A DNA stretch of 64,000 bases from Silene conica (taxonomy: Eukaryota; Streptophyta; Magnoliopsida; Caryophyllales; Caryophyllaceae), in contig CM055313.2 of assembly GCA_029255685.2 (NCBI GenBank), forward strand, positions 54,847,579-54,911,578. Reading direction: 5' to 3'. The position numbers and the translations under genes were made by a program. Of the stretch, positions 36,001 to 48,160 are shown piece by piece; the first letter of the stretch is position 1, and each line of letters begins with the position of its first letter. Under the pieces are notes generated by a model. It had not been told where the DNA came from. It ran no database searches and was given only the letters and a program-made list of their open reading frames with translations.

Positions 36001-36190
36001 GGTGATTGAGGTAGATGAGCAGTTGGCATACATTGAGACTCCAAAAGAGATTCTGGACAGGAAGGTACGAAAGACTCGCAATGGGGAGACGTCCTTGGTG
36101 AAAGTCCTGTGGACAAATCATAATCAGGAGGAGGCTACGTGGGAGCCTGAGGCATCCATGAGACAGCGTTATCCACATTTGTTCGATTGA
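33044..36190 (+). CDS. pol: Element B pol: RT, RNase H, integrase, chromodomain
   Basis: 1048 codons open after the G-run. It begins with the protease tail (VILGMDWLG). [11 protein letters not shown] (171-179), MPFGLTNAP (241-249), catalytic FIDD (271-274). RNase H: YTDAS (D420), E457, D482. Integrase zinc region: H634, H641, then Y671 where a cysteine is expected, and C674. Catalytic D704, D765, E801 with 35 residues between the last two. The last ~50 residues (from LDRKVRK to the C-terminus) form a chromodomain of the plant chromovirus type, thought to steer insertion to particular chromatin. The loss of one zinc ligand in the integrase, on top of the upstream frameshift, suggests this copy is inactive. 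Confidence 0.9.
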   Translation: MGGFEVILGMDWLGKYRAFIDCHQKKISLKGPKGVRVSYKGYRVKPKIKFISVNTLKSSLRKGESLILCQMWNCEAETPKTSEIPVVREFEGVFRDDVPGLPPRREVKFSIDLKLGAGPISKSPYRMGPKEMEELKKQLDELAEKGFIRPSVSPWGAPVLFVKKKDGSLRLCVDYRELNNVTIKNRYPLPRIDDLFDQLSGAGVFSKIDLRSGYHQLRIKDEDIPKTAFRTRYGHYEFVVMPFGLTNAPAVFMDLMNRVFSPYLDKFVVVFIDDILVYSKNAEEHEDHLRRILQTLEEHKLNAKLSKCEFWLERVAFLGHVISKEGVSVDPSKIEAVSRWQSPKNVSEIRSFLGLAGYYRRFVKDFSKIAKTLTSLMRKENRFVWDESCEKAFLTLKERLTTAPILALPVGSDNFEVYTDASKHGLGCVLMQNGRVIAYASRQLKTYEENYPTHDLELGAVVFALKLWRHYLYEATFKVFSDHKSLKYIYTQRELNMRQRRWIELIGDYDMQIVYHEGKANVVADALSRKSVHALSCARSRVRLHGELREMGIFMIRKGDALSDLTVEPELYGEIRELQKSDARIQKWRGMVESESGETASKFSIHTDGSLRFSGRWCVPDVEELKKKILTEAHATPYSVHPGGDKLYKDLKKTFWWPNMKKEVAEFVSRYLTCQRVKGEHKRPQGKVQPLDVPEWKWENISMDFIVGLPRTQRGNNMIWVIVDRLTKSAHFIPMKDTWSKAELAKSYVQNVVKLHGVPKDIVSDRDSRLISRFWQELQAALGTQLKMSTAFHPATDGQTERTIQTLEDMLRACVLEFGGSWEDRLGLIEFSYNNSYHASIGIAPFEALYGRKCRSPVCWDDRADVVTLGPDMIQEMVEQVQIIRQRMRAAQDRQKSYADLKRSEISFEAGEKVLLKVSPMKGVMRFGKRGKLSQKFIGLFEILDRVGEVAYRLALPPALSKVHNVFHVSQLRKYVSDPSHVLQHKVIEVDEQLAYIETPKEILDRKVRKTRNGETSLVKVLWTNHNQEEATWEPEASMRQRYPHLFD

Positions 36191-36357
36191 GGTAAGTTAC
36201 GCGGACGTAACTTTTCTTTAAGGGGGGTGGAATGTAACATTCTGTGTTTTAAGTGAACCTTTTGTGACATTTTATGTTCCAAGTTCGTTTGGGTTAGTTG
36301 TTTTGACACCTAGTGAGGACGAACTTCGGGGCGAAGTTCAATTTAAGGGGGGAAGAC
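36191..36357 (+). other. Element B 3' untranslated region and purine tract
   Basis: The terminal purine tract AAGGGGGGAAGAC (36345-36357) precedes the 3' LTR. A second tract-like site, TTTAAGGGGGGTGGAATG followed by TAACATTC, lies at about 36217-36241. Confidence 0.85.
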
Positions 36358-38346
36358 TGTAATACCCCGATTATCTCAACTCGTTAATTAAGTTATTTCA
36401 TGTTGATAGTTGCTTTTTACGACTTTAAATAGCTTAGTACTTGTGTGTGGATAATACTTGAACGGAGTTTGAATGAGTTTTGTGTGTGTCGACCGCGGGG
36501 TTTGATCATGGAACCTCTAGACTAGTGAGGCTTGGGCCTCGTTTGTCGTGCCAACACCCTCACGGCAGCCCACACTCGTTTTACCCTAATCATCAAACAA
36601 AACCCTAAGATTCACATCTCCTATAACCTTCACCTACCGTCATTTGTAGACAGATAATCCATATACTAAACCCTACCCTATCTCATATCTGTTTACACAA
36701 AACCCTAGCCGTCACGTCAGAGAAGGGAAAGAGTCAGTGCACGGTGGTCGTGAGGTGGCGCACGGTGGGTCGATTTGGCTAGCAATCTGGTATGTTCACC
36801 ACCGTGTTCAGTTTGTGTTGTCTGCGCTCTTTTCGTGTCACTTTTTACAATTGTTTTAGTTTATGAACGGTACTGATATTTACATGACTCTTATAAGTGA
36901 CGTATGGTGGTCAGGTATGCACCTCTGTATGTCGTCTCTGACCACCCATGACCGTCGTACAGGCGTCTGAAAAGGTTGGGTTGGTAGAGGTGTCGAATGT
37001 ATGTATTTATATTGTTTGTAACTCGGCTTCGTTCAGTGTTAATAGGAGGGTCGTGGGTGGTTGTGTAGGTCAAGGGAGAGTCAGGGAATGGGCTGGTGGT
37101 TGTTGTGGTGGTCAGGTGGGTGTCGAAGGGTGGTTTCTGTGGTGAGTGCGAAAGGAGAACAGGGAACATGGTGTTTTGGTTTCCTGCGTTTTTGGTGTCG
37201 ACAAGGTGGTCTGGGGGTGGTACCACCGATGACTAGGGGGAGGTCGGTGCGGTGGTACCACCACGGTCGGAAGGTTTGGAGTCAGGGGGTAGTTGTGGTG
37301 TCGGGGAATGGTGGTTTTGGCGGCTGCCTGGTTGTCGATGGGGTTTTGTTCAGGCGGGTCTGGTGAAGGGCGAGATGAACCAGGCTGGTTTTGGGCACTG
37401 GTTCACCACCCATGACCGTCGTACAGGCGTCTTTCGTTCTTTTATTAATTCGTTATCATGTAATTAAGTTTATGAGTCGGGAAATCGTTAAGTTAGGAAA
37501 GTTTCTATTTTGGGAACTTTCTATTTTAAGGGGTTTCTATTTTTGGAAACTTTCCAATTAGGGAAGTTTCTATTTATAGTAAGTGTAAGTTGTTTGGGGT
37601 TCGGGAAGGTTTTAATTTGTTACATATACGTGTTTAGGTAGCGAGTTTCGTGTGGAACACTTCTAACGAGCTTGGACGTATCTACTTTTCCTGCTGCTTC
37701 AGGTAGGGGAAATACTTGTATATAATGATGTGTAATCTGTTCTTGTTTGATATAAGCATGTTTGTTATATAATATCATGTGATCGTTATATTGTGTTGTT
37801 TATATCATTCTGTGATAAACTACGAGGCGGAGATAATGGGTCTTGTGATTGGTGCGGAGATAATGGGTCTTGTGATTGGTGCGGAGATAATGGGTCTTGT
37901 GATTGGTGTGGAGAATAATGGGTCTTGTGATTCGGAGTGGAGATGATCGACTTTCTATTTATAGTAATGTTGTTTGTTTACAGTTTTTCTCTACTCAACC
38001 TCGTGGTTGACCCTGTGTATTCGTGATCACCTGTGATGAACCAATTTATTGGGGAGCAGATTGACAGGTGGCTGAGACTAAGGGGGAGCTATGGGAGGAA
38101 GAGCTTGGATCCGGACCTGCCTAGAGTCTAGATCACCACAGTAGTTGTCTTATGAGTTGTACTCTTGTTTTCACCAAGACAGTATTGTAATTCAGTTGTA
38201 TGTACTCGAGCTTTGAGATAACTTTATATATTTAAAGTACTGTTTTTCTTTCCTTTGTATCTATTGCCTCGGGAAACCGAGATGGTAACACCCTTATTTA
38301 TCTGGGGAGTCCTAGTACAGGCCCTTAAATAAATGGGGGTGTTACA
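36358..38346 (+). repeat. Element B 3' LTR (with deletion)
   Basis: 1989 bp against 2383 bp for the reassembled 5' LTR. About 340 bp of the difference is a deletion at about 37405-37432, which removed the TTA microsatellite. Another 54 bp reflects two fewer 27-bp repeats (37829-37933). Followed by ATTTT (38347-38351). Confidence 0.93.
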
Positions 38347-38351
38347 ATTTT

Positions 38352-38577
38352 AGTCGACAGTTGTAATACCCCGTATTTTCATAGTTCGTAATAATGAGTT
38401 TTTTTATATTATTATCAAGACGAAGTATTATTATATATTATTTGATAAGTATTTTCTAGTTGCTACGATAATTATTTGTAATATATCATGTGGACTTGTA
38501 ATACTATTTTTATATTTAATTTATATTTAAATATATGTTTACATACTCGTTTATTTTAAATTACGGGTTGAGAACGG
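38352..38577 (+). repeat. Remnant of gypsy LTR (probably element A, 3' LTR start)
   Basis: TGTAATACCCCG at 38362 is the standard start of these gypsy LTRs. The end of the segment ('catactcgtttattttaa' onward) resembles 1990-2030 of A's 5' LTR. Cut at 38577 by element E. No purine tract precedes 38362, so assignment to A is tentative. Confidence 0.5.
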
Positions 38578-39875
38578 TGAAGGAAATCAAATTTCCTGAA
38601 ATTATAAACATATCTTATATGTTAGGTTTTATTTAAATCATAAAATAAAACTCAGATCTTATGCATGCAAGATAAAAGAAATGAAATCTCACATTGCGGA
38701 AATGGCACTAGGGCATGGTTTTGGTCTCCTACCAAAATCCGTTCTTGAGCTATAAAACGGGATGAAATCCGAGACTCCAAGTATAGAAGTCCTCCCAAGT
38801 TGCACCCAAGATGAACTCGAAAACAAATATTATATAATCGTATTATGTAGTATTATAATGCCTTATGAAAACCGATTTCTCACTATGAAATAGATACTAT
38901 TAATATTAGAGAATATTAAGGTGAATATAACCAACTAATACTTAGTAGGAATGCTAATGAACCAACTAGTAGTGTTTTTTTTGCTAGTGTGTATGTATAT
39001 ATAAGGAATATAAGAAGAGTAAAGTCTTACTCTCCTTTACCCATGCACACGGCACACCCCATGCACAATGGGAAGAGTAATTTACTTTTTACTCTTTTCC
39101 ACAACATGCATGGTCACATCTTAATGTGTATAGGGTAGTTTTTATAATCATTTTATCGCAAATAAAATAAATGAAACAACCCATACATAACACAAAACAC
39201 ACGGCACCCTTACAATTAAAATGGGTTCCATTTTAAGTTTTACAATTTGTCAAATGTGAAATGTCACATGTGTGACATATCACATGAATGATGACATTAG
39301 GCAATTTAAAATATGTATTTAAACTATTTAAATACAATTTTGTATTTCATAATTATTACTTAACCATTAAGTACAAATTACCAATTTTATTTCGTAAAAC
39401 TCGTCATTTCATATTCATCAACAGTGATTCACAACTCCATTGTAATCACTACTAATCGATAACCCTTGCCGATAAAATATATGATAACTTTTCTCGATTA
39501 TAAAATAATTACTTATTTTATTATAAACGAATCACGTATAATCACATTATAACGTGAAACGTATCTCTCATTTATCTTATTCATATTAGGGCATTAATAA
39601 ATTCATATCGTATATGAATTATTAATCTTATCAATTTCGGGTAACGTCCTTTAGGTGTGACCATAGGGGATCAACTAATCACCACCATCATATGACGGAA
39701 ATGTCAAACTATTTAAAGCCAATCATTTACCGGTAAATGACGATCAGTCGACTTAATAATATATCATCCCTTTCGTATTCAATATATATATATATATATA
39801 TATGAGATTTTACGATTTCATAATAAATAATAAAATCATGTGATCGCACTATTGTCGAAGACATTTTTCCCAACA
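38578..39875 (-). repeat. Element E LTR (1298 bp)
   Basis: On the minus strand it starts TGTTGGGAAAAATG at 39875 and ends GATTTCCTTCA at 38578. The length equals the 1298 bp of F's LTRs, and the block order is shared, so E and F are one family or close relatives. It contains a TA repeat at about 39782-39804. Confidence 0.75.
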
Positions 39876-41259
39876 ATCTCCCACTTGTCCGATACAAGTG
39901 TGCGTGTCACCAATTCTCTTGTCCTATTACAATCTCCTACTCAATGCAAGGCGTCATCCCAGGTCGTGCCTCACAAGTGATCTCATCTAGAGTGGTCTTT
40001 TCTCGATCTGGAGGTATAACTGTTTGACCGGAATTTATCTACCTTTGATAGCTTCCGAGCGTGGCCACACATTTCCAGTTAACTACTCCTCGAGTGGACT
40101 TGAGATTTGGGCAACTCTGACAAGGGGTGGTCAATTCCTAATTGCCCTATTCCCTTCGGCTAGCCATATCCATCATAACCCAAAAGATACCCTTATAAAC
40201 CCCATTTACGAAGGTGTTAAGACAAAAATCAAAGTTACTCTGAAACTTTGCTACCTTAGCGAAATAGTCATTAGTCAAAGAATCGACTCATTCAGAATAC
40301 GGTAGTAGCTCCCGCCACGACTAGGCAGATTTATATAAATAAATGTATGGCAGAGCTCTATAAAAGTGGTCACTTATCCGACAGAGTGTTCTTAACAGTC
40401 TACCTATGTGATCGACTAGTCATTACCTTATGACTCTATGGCACATTGAATTTGCCATCAATCGCCTCACAATCTACTTACCTTGAGACCTCACCTCATG
40501 GTGGCAACTAGGGACCATTACAATGTCAATCATATTTCACTTTAATAGGGTTCAAGGCTTGTCTCCACAACCCATTTGGATATCAGCAGTGAAAAGAGAG
40601 TTTATTTAAAACTCAAAACGTCAAGTATGATTATCACATCTGAGTAGCCAATACTTGATTGTCACTCAATGTGCATAATGCTAAGTGTAAGTCTACACTT
40701 GCAATAAAGTGTCCAGGTTTTTACCCTTTTATATTTGCAGGAATTCTTCAAGTTCATGTTATCACTAATAACATTTGAACAATTCCAAATACATTCTTAG
40801 GCTTTAACTCAGACCTAATCTCTTTATCCCAAAAGAGTCAAGTTAACTCATAACTCGTGATACGGTTACTGTGGACCATGGAACTCCCAGTTCCAAGACA
40901 CACACCTTAATCACTATGTACTTGGCATATTTTGTAGGATTCTGTCATGACAACGTAATACTCCTACAAGTCATACAGAACGTGTATTAGAACAAGGTTA
41001 GCCTCAGATTATTACAATCCTTGGATTATCTCAAATCCTTGAGTTCGGAGACTCTAGTTCTCGTGCAAACCCTTCACACATAACTAAGTTTTCTTCCAAA
41101 CCTATTTGAATAGTCCATTGATTCTACCCGAGAATTCATGACGATTCATAATGGCTTAATCCTTCTACACATCATGCTCTTAGCATGTCATTCATCATGA
41201 AGATGGTCATTCTTGTTCACATGAAAATGCTAATGACGGAAATATTGCGATCTCGGATC

Positions 41260-42240
41260 ATGTGAATTATGAGTATAAAGGTTCGATAAACGACCATAAC
41301 CTTGTTATGGTAATTCTATCTTCATCTTTAGGAATAATATTCATATCTTTTAAGGTTCAATAAACGACCATAACTCTCTTATGGTAATTCTATCTTCATC
41401 TCTATGAGTAACCTTATTATCCTCTAATGAGGAATAAGATGCCACTATGATCTCTATTAAACATCCCATGCTTAATAAGATCTTTATAATGTCCATTTCT
41501 TTCATCTAGCATTGAAAACATAAATACTTCCTCGAAGTATATCCTTGTCATTCCAAATGACTACTGAGTTTGACGATGAAAACTCCCACTGAACTTTATG
41601 TCTCATCCGGAACTGAAAAACTCTAACACTTCCTTGAAGTGTATCCTTGTCATTCCCAACGACTAATGAGTTTAATTTCTTTTGATGATAAAAGCTCCCA
41701 CTCAATTTCACGTTCTTAACATGAAAGTAAAACTTCCACACAATTCGACATGTTTCTCTAAACATTCAATTGAATTAAATCGACCATTTCTAATCAAGCT
41801 AATGATGAAATCTTATGCATTTAAATCGCATCCCTTCCAAATACCCTTTGAGAGGAGATTTCTAATACTAGCTTCATTCATTCTCCCTTAAAATGACGTA
41901 CGAAAATGGTTCTAGCATAGTCATACACTAAACAATGCTAATTTGTTTTCTATACTTTGCCAAATAAATCAAATTTACTTGAGTAGATTTTAAACTTGTT
42001 TCCTTAGGCTTTAAATTGCGATAGACATACTTAGATCATATCTAATTCCAAGAACATCTTCTTGTGCCATGCAAAGGTTTTTTGTAAAAAAAATTCTTCT
42101 TGTCTCCTCACATAGTTTCTTTTTATAATCACTCTTGCGCGACGCATTCCTCGAGAACATTCTTCTTGTCTCTTCACGTAGTTTACTATAAGAACTTATT
42201 CTTATAGTCACTCATGAGCATCAGATTCCTCGAGAACCAC
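41260..42240 (-). repeat. Diverged short tandem duplications inside E
   Basis: A ~73-bp unit ('aaacgaccataac' blocks at about 41288 and 41357), a ~105-bp unit ('tatccttgtcattcc' at about 41538 and 41641), and a ~90-bp unit ('attcttcttgtctc' at about 42091 and 42160), each present twice with divergence. Confidence 0.7.
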
Positions 42241-43049
42241 TCCTAAGAGTTGTTCCTTCTTTCCGAATATAGATCCCATCTATTTGGAAAACAATAATCA
42301 TTCACATAGATCTTATCCATATGTTCAACTATTCAATAAACTTTTATCATAAGACTTGTGGCATTAAAATTCTCCCACTCTATCTTTCAAATAAACATTT
42401 TGCTTATTTGCAAAGATAGCCACTAGGCACAAGTGATTATTGAGAATGAGGATATATATTTATGAAGGACTATATATATGAAAAATTTGAAAATTTAAAC
42501 TTGGTGGGTTTATAATTGATCTTATCTATAAATGTTGGTTTTAATGTCCCCTAATCTTGAGTTCTTGACTCAAAATTATTGATTGATTAAACAAAGCTCC
42601 TAGCTCTAATGGAAATTCAATGATCATATATTGAGATGTCCTCTATTCAATTCAAATGATTTCATGTTTCTATAATACAAGGATGTGTGAAAGTTAATTT
42701 AGAACGAAAATAGCATAAAATAAGTGAACTTGGGTTGAAAACCAAGTCACTAATATCCAAAATACAACTATTGTTTGATGGAAATGATTTCCAAGTCTTA
42801 CTAGGAAATAGAAGTTCTAAAATAACACACACAACTTAATGACAAAAGCAAGACAAAACGAGATCAAGCTCCCATAGATGATCCATCTTGGGTAGCTACT
42901 TCTAGCAATCCTCGGACAATCTAAGCTTGTTTCTCTCTGCCCTTGTCCTTGCTTGAATGCCCTATTTACCATAAAAAGAGCATATATCACAATTTGTATC
43001 ATATATCAAATGTGACAATTAAAAACATGAAAGAAGGGGTAGTCAAATA

Positions 43050-43310
43050 CCTACTAGAAGTATCTTTCCATATTTTATGTCGGCAAGGTACTTCGAGAAC
43101 CCTCTATCGGCCTCATGAGTCAGAAAGTGAGCAGCTAGACGTACTCTATCCTCCCTGGCCACAGAGTACATTGGGAACCATATCTCCATGTCCCTGACCA
43201 CTCAAACAAAGCAACATGATCCACCTCTCCACCATAGGTCTTGGTGTGTCTCCTAGACATCTGGTTGGCTATCCAAGAGAAGCCACCGGGACGATTAGCA
43301 TCATTAACAT
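43050..43310 (-). pseudogene. Decayed gypsy gag fragment
   Basis: On the minus strand two frames carry pieces of a gypsy Gag. The first has KTYGGEVDHVALFEW (encoded right of about 43180). The other has MEIWFPMYSVAREDRVRLAA then HFLTHEADR (encoded at about 43090-43180). A frameshift or stop separates them near 43185-43195. The motif of an aromatic stretch, VRLAAHFL and EAD is typical of gypsy capsid domains. No further part of this element is secure; the repeat-rich DNA at 53422-54942 may be its LTR. Confidence 0.55.
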
Positions 43311-43447
43311 GCGAGATGTAGAATTACTAATACTGAAATACGGATATAAAAGAACATAAGTAAGTATTTAAATCATAAGTACAAAATCACAGCCCGGGAT
43401 AACATATCCCTACATGCACAAAACTGTTTAAACCAAAAACTAAGGTC

Positions 43448-44373
43448 AACACACGAAGGCGCCTCTAGTAGCTTGGACTAAGGTGTGTACACCTTTCTCA
43501 GAAGGGGGATTGAATCTGATACAGTGCAGTAAATAGAATAAAGCTTCAATTGGCAAACTGGTGTGGTGGATCTATACTCATCCAACGAAACTATGGGTGC
43601 AATGGGTTAATACAGTCCATCTGAAAGGGCGTAACTGGAGGGACTATAAGCCTCCGTTGGACACTAGTTGGGGATGGAGAAAGATATGCAAGGTCAGAGA
43701 ACTACTGCAAGCTGGTTTTGACAGTGAAGACTGGTTGGGGCCTAAAGGATATAATACTGCTATAGGGTATCATTGGTGTAGGGATAAACAACCAGAAGTG
43801 AGTTGGGTTTCATTAGTGTGGAATAAATGGACTGTGTCCAGGCACAGATTCACTGCGTGGCTTCATCAACACCAAGCAATGAATACAAAAACAAAACTGC
43901 TGAAATGTAATCTGGTTCAGGAAGACTTATGATGCATCTGTCAGCAGCAGTCTGAGACAATTTCTCATCTGTTTTGCCAATGTGCTTATAGTGGGAAGAT
44001 CCTAAGGGCTATTGGGGACTGGGTAGGGACTAAGCTAGTAGACACTATCTCAAATCAGTGGAGAATGAGAATCAGGGGTTCAAAATTGAAGCGATCAATA
44101 AGCAATGGAATTATTAACTCAACAATTTATCATGTCTGGAAGCAAAGAAATCGGAGCAGAATTGAAGGGGAACTGGGACATCCAAACAGAATCAGTAAGC
44201 AAATTATTGAAGAGTATCAATTCTTTATCAAAGGGGTAACAACAGGCCAACTTCAAATGCGTAACAAATCTCTATTAGATAGACTAGTTTTAGCTAGTGA
44301 TAATAGATGATATCAGATCTTGTATTTGGTTTTTTGTTCTTTTGATCTTTATATATTACTTACCTTTCACAAA
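43448..44373 (+). mobile_element. 5'-truncated LINE (L1-type) insertion
   Basis: Flanked by the perfect 13-bp duplication AAAAACTAAGGTC at 43435-43447 and 44374-44386, with a short A-tail at the 3' end (44371 on, shared with the duplication). Variable-length duplications and 5' truncation are typical of LINE insertion by target-primed reverse transcription. Confidence 0.85.
43561..44310 (+). pseudogene. LINE ORF2 C-terminus (RT zinc-binding domain)
   Basis: The frame is open from before 43561 (VWWIYTHPTKLWVQWV) and includes a tryptophan-rich stretch and SRHRFTAWLHQHQAMNTKTKL, typical of the zinc-binding region that follows the reverse transcriptase in plant LINEs. A TGA at 43930-43932 interrupts it; the same frame then gives C-X2-C...HLFC-X-C (about 43933-43985), the zinc ligands of this domain. 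The frame ends with TGA at 44308-44310. The catalytic RT and endonuclease are missing through 5' truncation, so this is a dead fragment. Confidence 0.82.
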
Positions 44374-44386
44374 AAAAACTAAGGTC

Positions 44387-44463
44387 TAGCTAACGAATAA
44401 GGTGAAGTCATCGATGAATGATCGTCGATGAATGATCATCGCTCGCTAGCCTCATACAAAACC
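44387..44463. other. Short flank between LINE and element F
   Basis: 77 bp with a small repeated 'atcgatgaatgatc' pattern. Probably part of the element into which both the LINE and F inserted. No gene. Confidence 0.5.
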
Positions 44464-45761
44464 TGTTGGAGGAAGTGTCCTCGACAATAGTGTGTTGACA
44501 TAATTAAAACTCATTTGAATGAAACACAACTGGGAGTGTTACTCTTTTAAAGTCGACTGATCAACATTTACCGATAATGATTGGTTGTCTAGAGTTTGAC
44601 ATTATCGTCATATGATGGTGGTGATCAGTTGATCCCTTAAGGTCATATCTTTAGGGAATTCCGTCTCAATGGAATAATTAATTAATATTGTATTGGATAC
44701 GAATTAATTAATAACTAGAAATTTGGAAATGATTTTACGTGACGAAAATTATTGTAATGGGATTATAATAATAATTGTCAAAGTAATAAAAATTGTTTTG
44801 TTACACGGATTTTATTTATTCGTTTGGGAAACGATTAAATTGAGAATTAACACGGTTGATCATAAAATTACCAAGAGTTGTAATTAAAATTATGATATTA
44901 CATTTTTATGAGATGGTAATTTCGAATTACTAGAGAGATTATTTAAATGTTATAAAATTGTGAATTATGAATTTTAAAGAGTTAAAATTGCATAATTAAC
45001 AAATTGGTTCATGTGTTATGAGACATGTGTGACATATTACAAATTAACACAATTGACAAAGATAAAATGGAGTCCATTTTATCATATGTAAACCGTGTAA
45101 ACAATGTTTGTAAGTGGGTTGTGTGTTGTTTGAAACCTATTATGACAAAGCTTACACAACCTAGTCTTTGTGTAAGACATAGGTGTAAGGCATCTTGTGT
45201 ACTTTTGTCATATGTGTAAGAAGCCATGCATTGGCCTTGTGTAGCCATATGGGACGTGTAAACCATGAGCAAATAAGCTTGTGTTGCTCCATATATACTA
45301 CACCAGACACTACATGCAAAAGGGTCTTGATGTTGGTGGTTTGTTCATTAATTCACACAATACTACAACATATTATTCTCCTCAATTTCTCTTAGATATA
45401 GTCTTCTAAATGAAATAAATCATTTCATATACTAATAATATTAAGAGTAATATTATCACTATTTCTAGTTTACTAATTCAATTTTTCTAGTAACAAAAAT
45501 TGTTTTGGTTTGAGACGGGTCCTTGATACGTATCTTTTGGAGACGTTTTTTGTTAGATCGTTATAAGGGTATTTCGGTTATTTGAAGACTCATATAATAG
45601 GTGATTATTGAGTATAAACCTTCTAAAACCAATGTAAGGACAATCACATCTTATGATATCATCATGCATGCATAAGATCTTATTAAGTTTTATAACCTAA
45701 ACTTAAAGAAACAAAACTCACATTAGTTTTGAGTATAAAATCAGGAACTTAGTTCCCAACA
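44464..45761 (+). repeat. Element F 5' LTR
   Basis: 1298 bp; ends AGTTCCCAACA and is followed by the tRNA-Met primer site. Confidence 0.95.
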
Positions 45762-45763
45762 AG

Positions 45764-45775
45764 TGGTATCAGAGC
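45764..45775 (+). promoter_or_regulatory. Element F primer-binding site (tRNA-Met)
   Basis: TGGTATCAGAGC two bases after the LTR. Confidence 0.92.
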
Positions 45776-48160
45776 ATTACGGTTGTTGCATGCATGATCG
45801 GATTCATGATTTATGTTAAAACGGATTAACATATAATTTTCGAAATTATTGTATTTATTATGATAAATTACAAAATAATTTTGCATGTTAAAGTTTCTGA
45901 TTCTAAAATGGTTTTAGGACATAAAAATAATTTTATGGATTTTAATTGTTCATTTTTATATTTATTTGTATATTTTTTAGTTTAAATCGGTTTTAAACAA
46001 CAATAAATGGGAAAAATAGCTAAACATAGTTTCTGGCCGAGATTTTTTGATATGTTCTCACATGCATATTTTATATATTTTATATGAATTTTAGTAACAA
46101 ATGGAGTTATTATGCATAGATTATGAATTTTATGAGATAAATAGTCATAATATGAGCAAAAATAGGTATAGAAGGTTATATTTCGAATTTTCGAAATTAT
46201 TGGACTTATTTTGCATGATTAATGATTTTCGAAATTATTGGACTTATTTTGCATGATTAATGATTTTTATAGTAAAAATCGTATTAATAGTGACTTAAAT
46301 TCGACTTTAATAGTTATATTTTGAATTTTGCCATAAAAACTATACACAATGTCACATGCTATATTTACAGTATGTATATAAGTTTTGAGAATTTATTCTC
46401 AAGTGATGCATGTTTTATGAGTTTAATAGTTAAAATCGAGTAAATAATGACTTATTGTGTTAAAAATAGTTAATCTTAATATTATGGCATAAAATTTTTA
46501 CCCATAGATGTCTTATATAATAGGAACATCAGATCTAAAAGATGGATATCAAAAGTTTCTGTTTTTACGATTATTAATTTTTATGAGTTAATTAGTTAAT
46601 AATCGTAATTTATGAGTCGTAAAAATAAAATTTCGAGCATGGTCTGTAATTTTTGGTCATTTTCAGGTTCTAATATATATTTTAGGATGACTAAAAATTT
46701 ATGGCAAATTATTGCAAGTTTTTATAATTTAAATCGGTTTTTTAACCATAAAAACGGCTTTTTATACGATTTATTTATCAAATAAACTATAAATATTTGC
46801 ATAAGACCATTTTAATAATTTCTGAATTTTTAGAAAATTTCCAGAAATTTTAAGATTTTTGAATTTTAAAATTTCGAATTTTATTGCTCATTTGGCCATT
46901 TTTTGTTTATTTTTCCCGAAAATACAAGTAATTTATGAACAATAATGCAAAATCAAGTTAAATCATGATCAAACATTAGTAGAGACTAAACATTGATTCC
47001 TAAAGTATGTTAGGATGATTAACTTGGACATAAATTAGATTTATGTAATTTTGATGATTTTAATAGTTAAAGTCGCGCGTATCCGTAAAAACCGTAAACA
47101 AATATGAGATATTTGCTCCCATAAGGCGATTTGGCATTAAAAGTTGAGCATGTGCATACATATTTTATTATTGCATTTTATTTAATGTGAATGTCATATT
47201 TGAATGTTTTTATATAATTTGGAATTATGTAATTTTCTTAGTATGGCCTTAGTTTTAATCAATATTACCCGTAATGTAAGGGAATATTGATTCGGTTGTA
47301 ATCTATGTGATCTCGTATCAAGGGTTTGTATTTTAATTTAATTTTCAGTTTTACAATAGAGTAGTTGTATTATTTTATTGTAATTCCGGAGATCCAAAAG
47401 ACGGTGCCATACGGAAAGGAGTTCGGACAAGACGGTGTTTTCTTGGATGGCGTGCCAATGAAGTTCAAGGGACCATGGAGTTGGTTTCCGAATTTGTAAT
47501 AGTTAAATAGTTTTTCTATTACTAGGAAGGCCATACTAGGATTTTATTGCTTTATTGCTTTTATTTTTGCATTATTTATATGTTTGCATGCATAGCCAAA
47601 TCGCCATAAAACATGCATATTAGTTTAGATCGTTAAAAAACGACCGTGTCAATTATAATTATCGAGTTCACCAATTTAATTCACTTAAAGGAGATAGATA
47701 ATAAATTGACAAGACCTCTATATTAAACAAAACAATTGAGAATTAGCCTTACCAAATAGTAGAACCCATGAGCTTCTATTTCGTGGGGTGGTGTTAGTCC
47801 AGTGGGCAGTACGAACCTCATTACGTAGGATAAGTGGGGCGATGGGGTGGATTCAGTCCAGTGGGCGGATCGCATCTCGATGCAATTGAAATTTGGTTTC
47901 TACTCAACGGAAGTGTAGAGGACCGGTGGTCAATGTGTTCCGGGCTAAGATGAATAAATAATGATTTTTTATCAATCAAGAGTTCTATGGTAGAACCGGT
48001 TAAAATTTTAACCCACCAAACCATATCATTGGGTCGGAGTTCCAGTGGTTCACGATTTCGGTGGTATGGGTTTGGGTCTTGGAATCATTTATAAAATTGA
48101 ATAGAGGTCATTTTATAGATGCTTTAACTTGTTGAAATATTTACAAGTTAAATCAAAAAG
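45776..48160 (+). other. Element F leader
   Basis: No gene. Contains a perfect 38-bp tandem duplication (46188-46225 and 46226-46263) and, at about 47230-47640, the block conserved with D's leader. Confidence 0.8.

Larger units (their letters stand above)
38578..42985 (-). mobile_element. Element E: minus-strand copia-type element, coding region decayed, 5' end lost
   Basis: The LTR on the left (38578-39875) is followed, in reverse, by the purine tract complement ATCTCCCACTTGTCC and a region matching the 3' part of F and D. No reading frame of note survives, but a decayed pol landmark 'agagtgggagaa' is found in reverse at about 42370-42395. The 3.1 kb internal part covers only the 3' half of the element. 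I could not find its 5' LTR; the right limit is approximate. Confidence 0.7.

Noticed and set aside
45009-45395. Open frames repeated at 45009-45395 and 52669-53055
   Set aside because: They are inside the two LTRs of F; no start context or family, so repetition reflects LTR identity.
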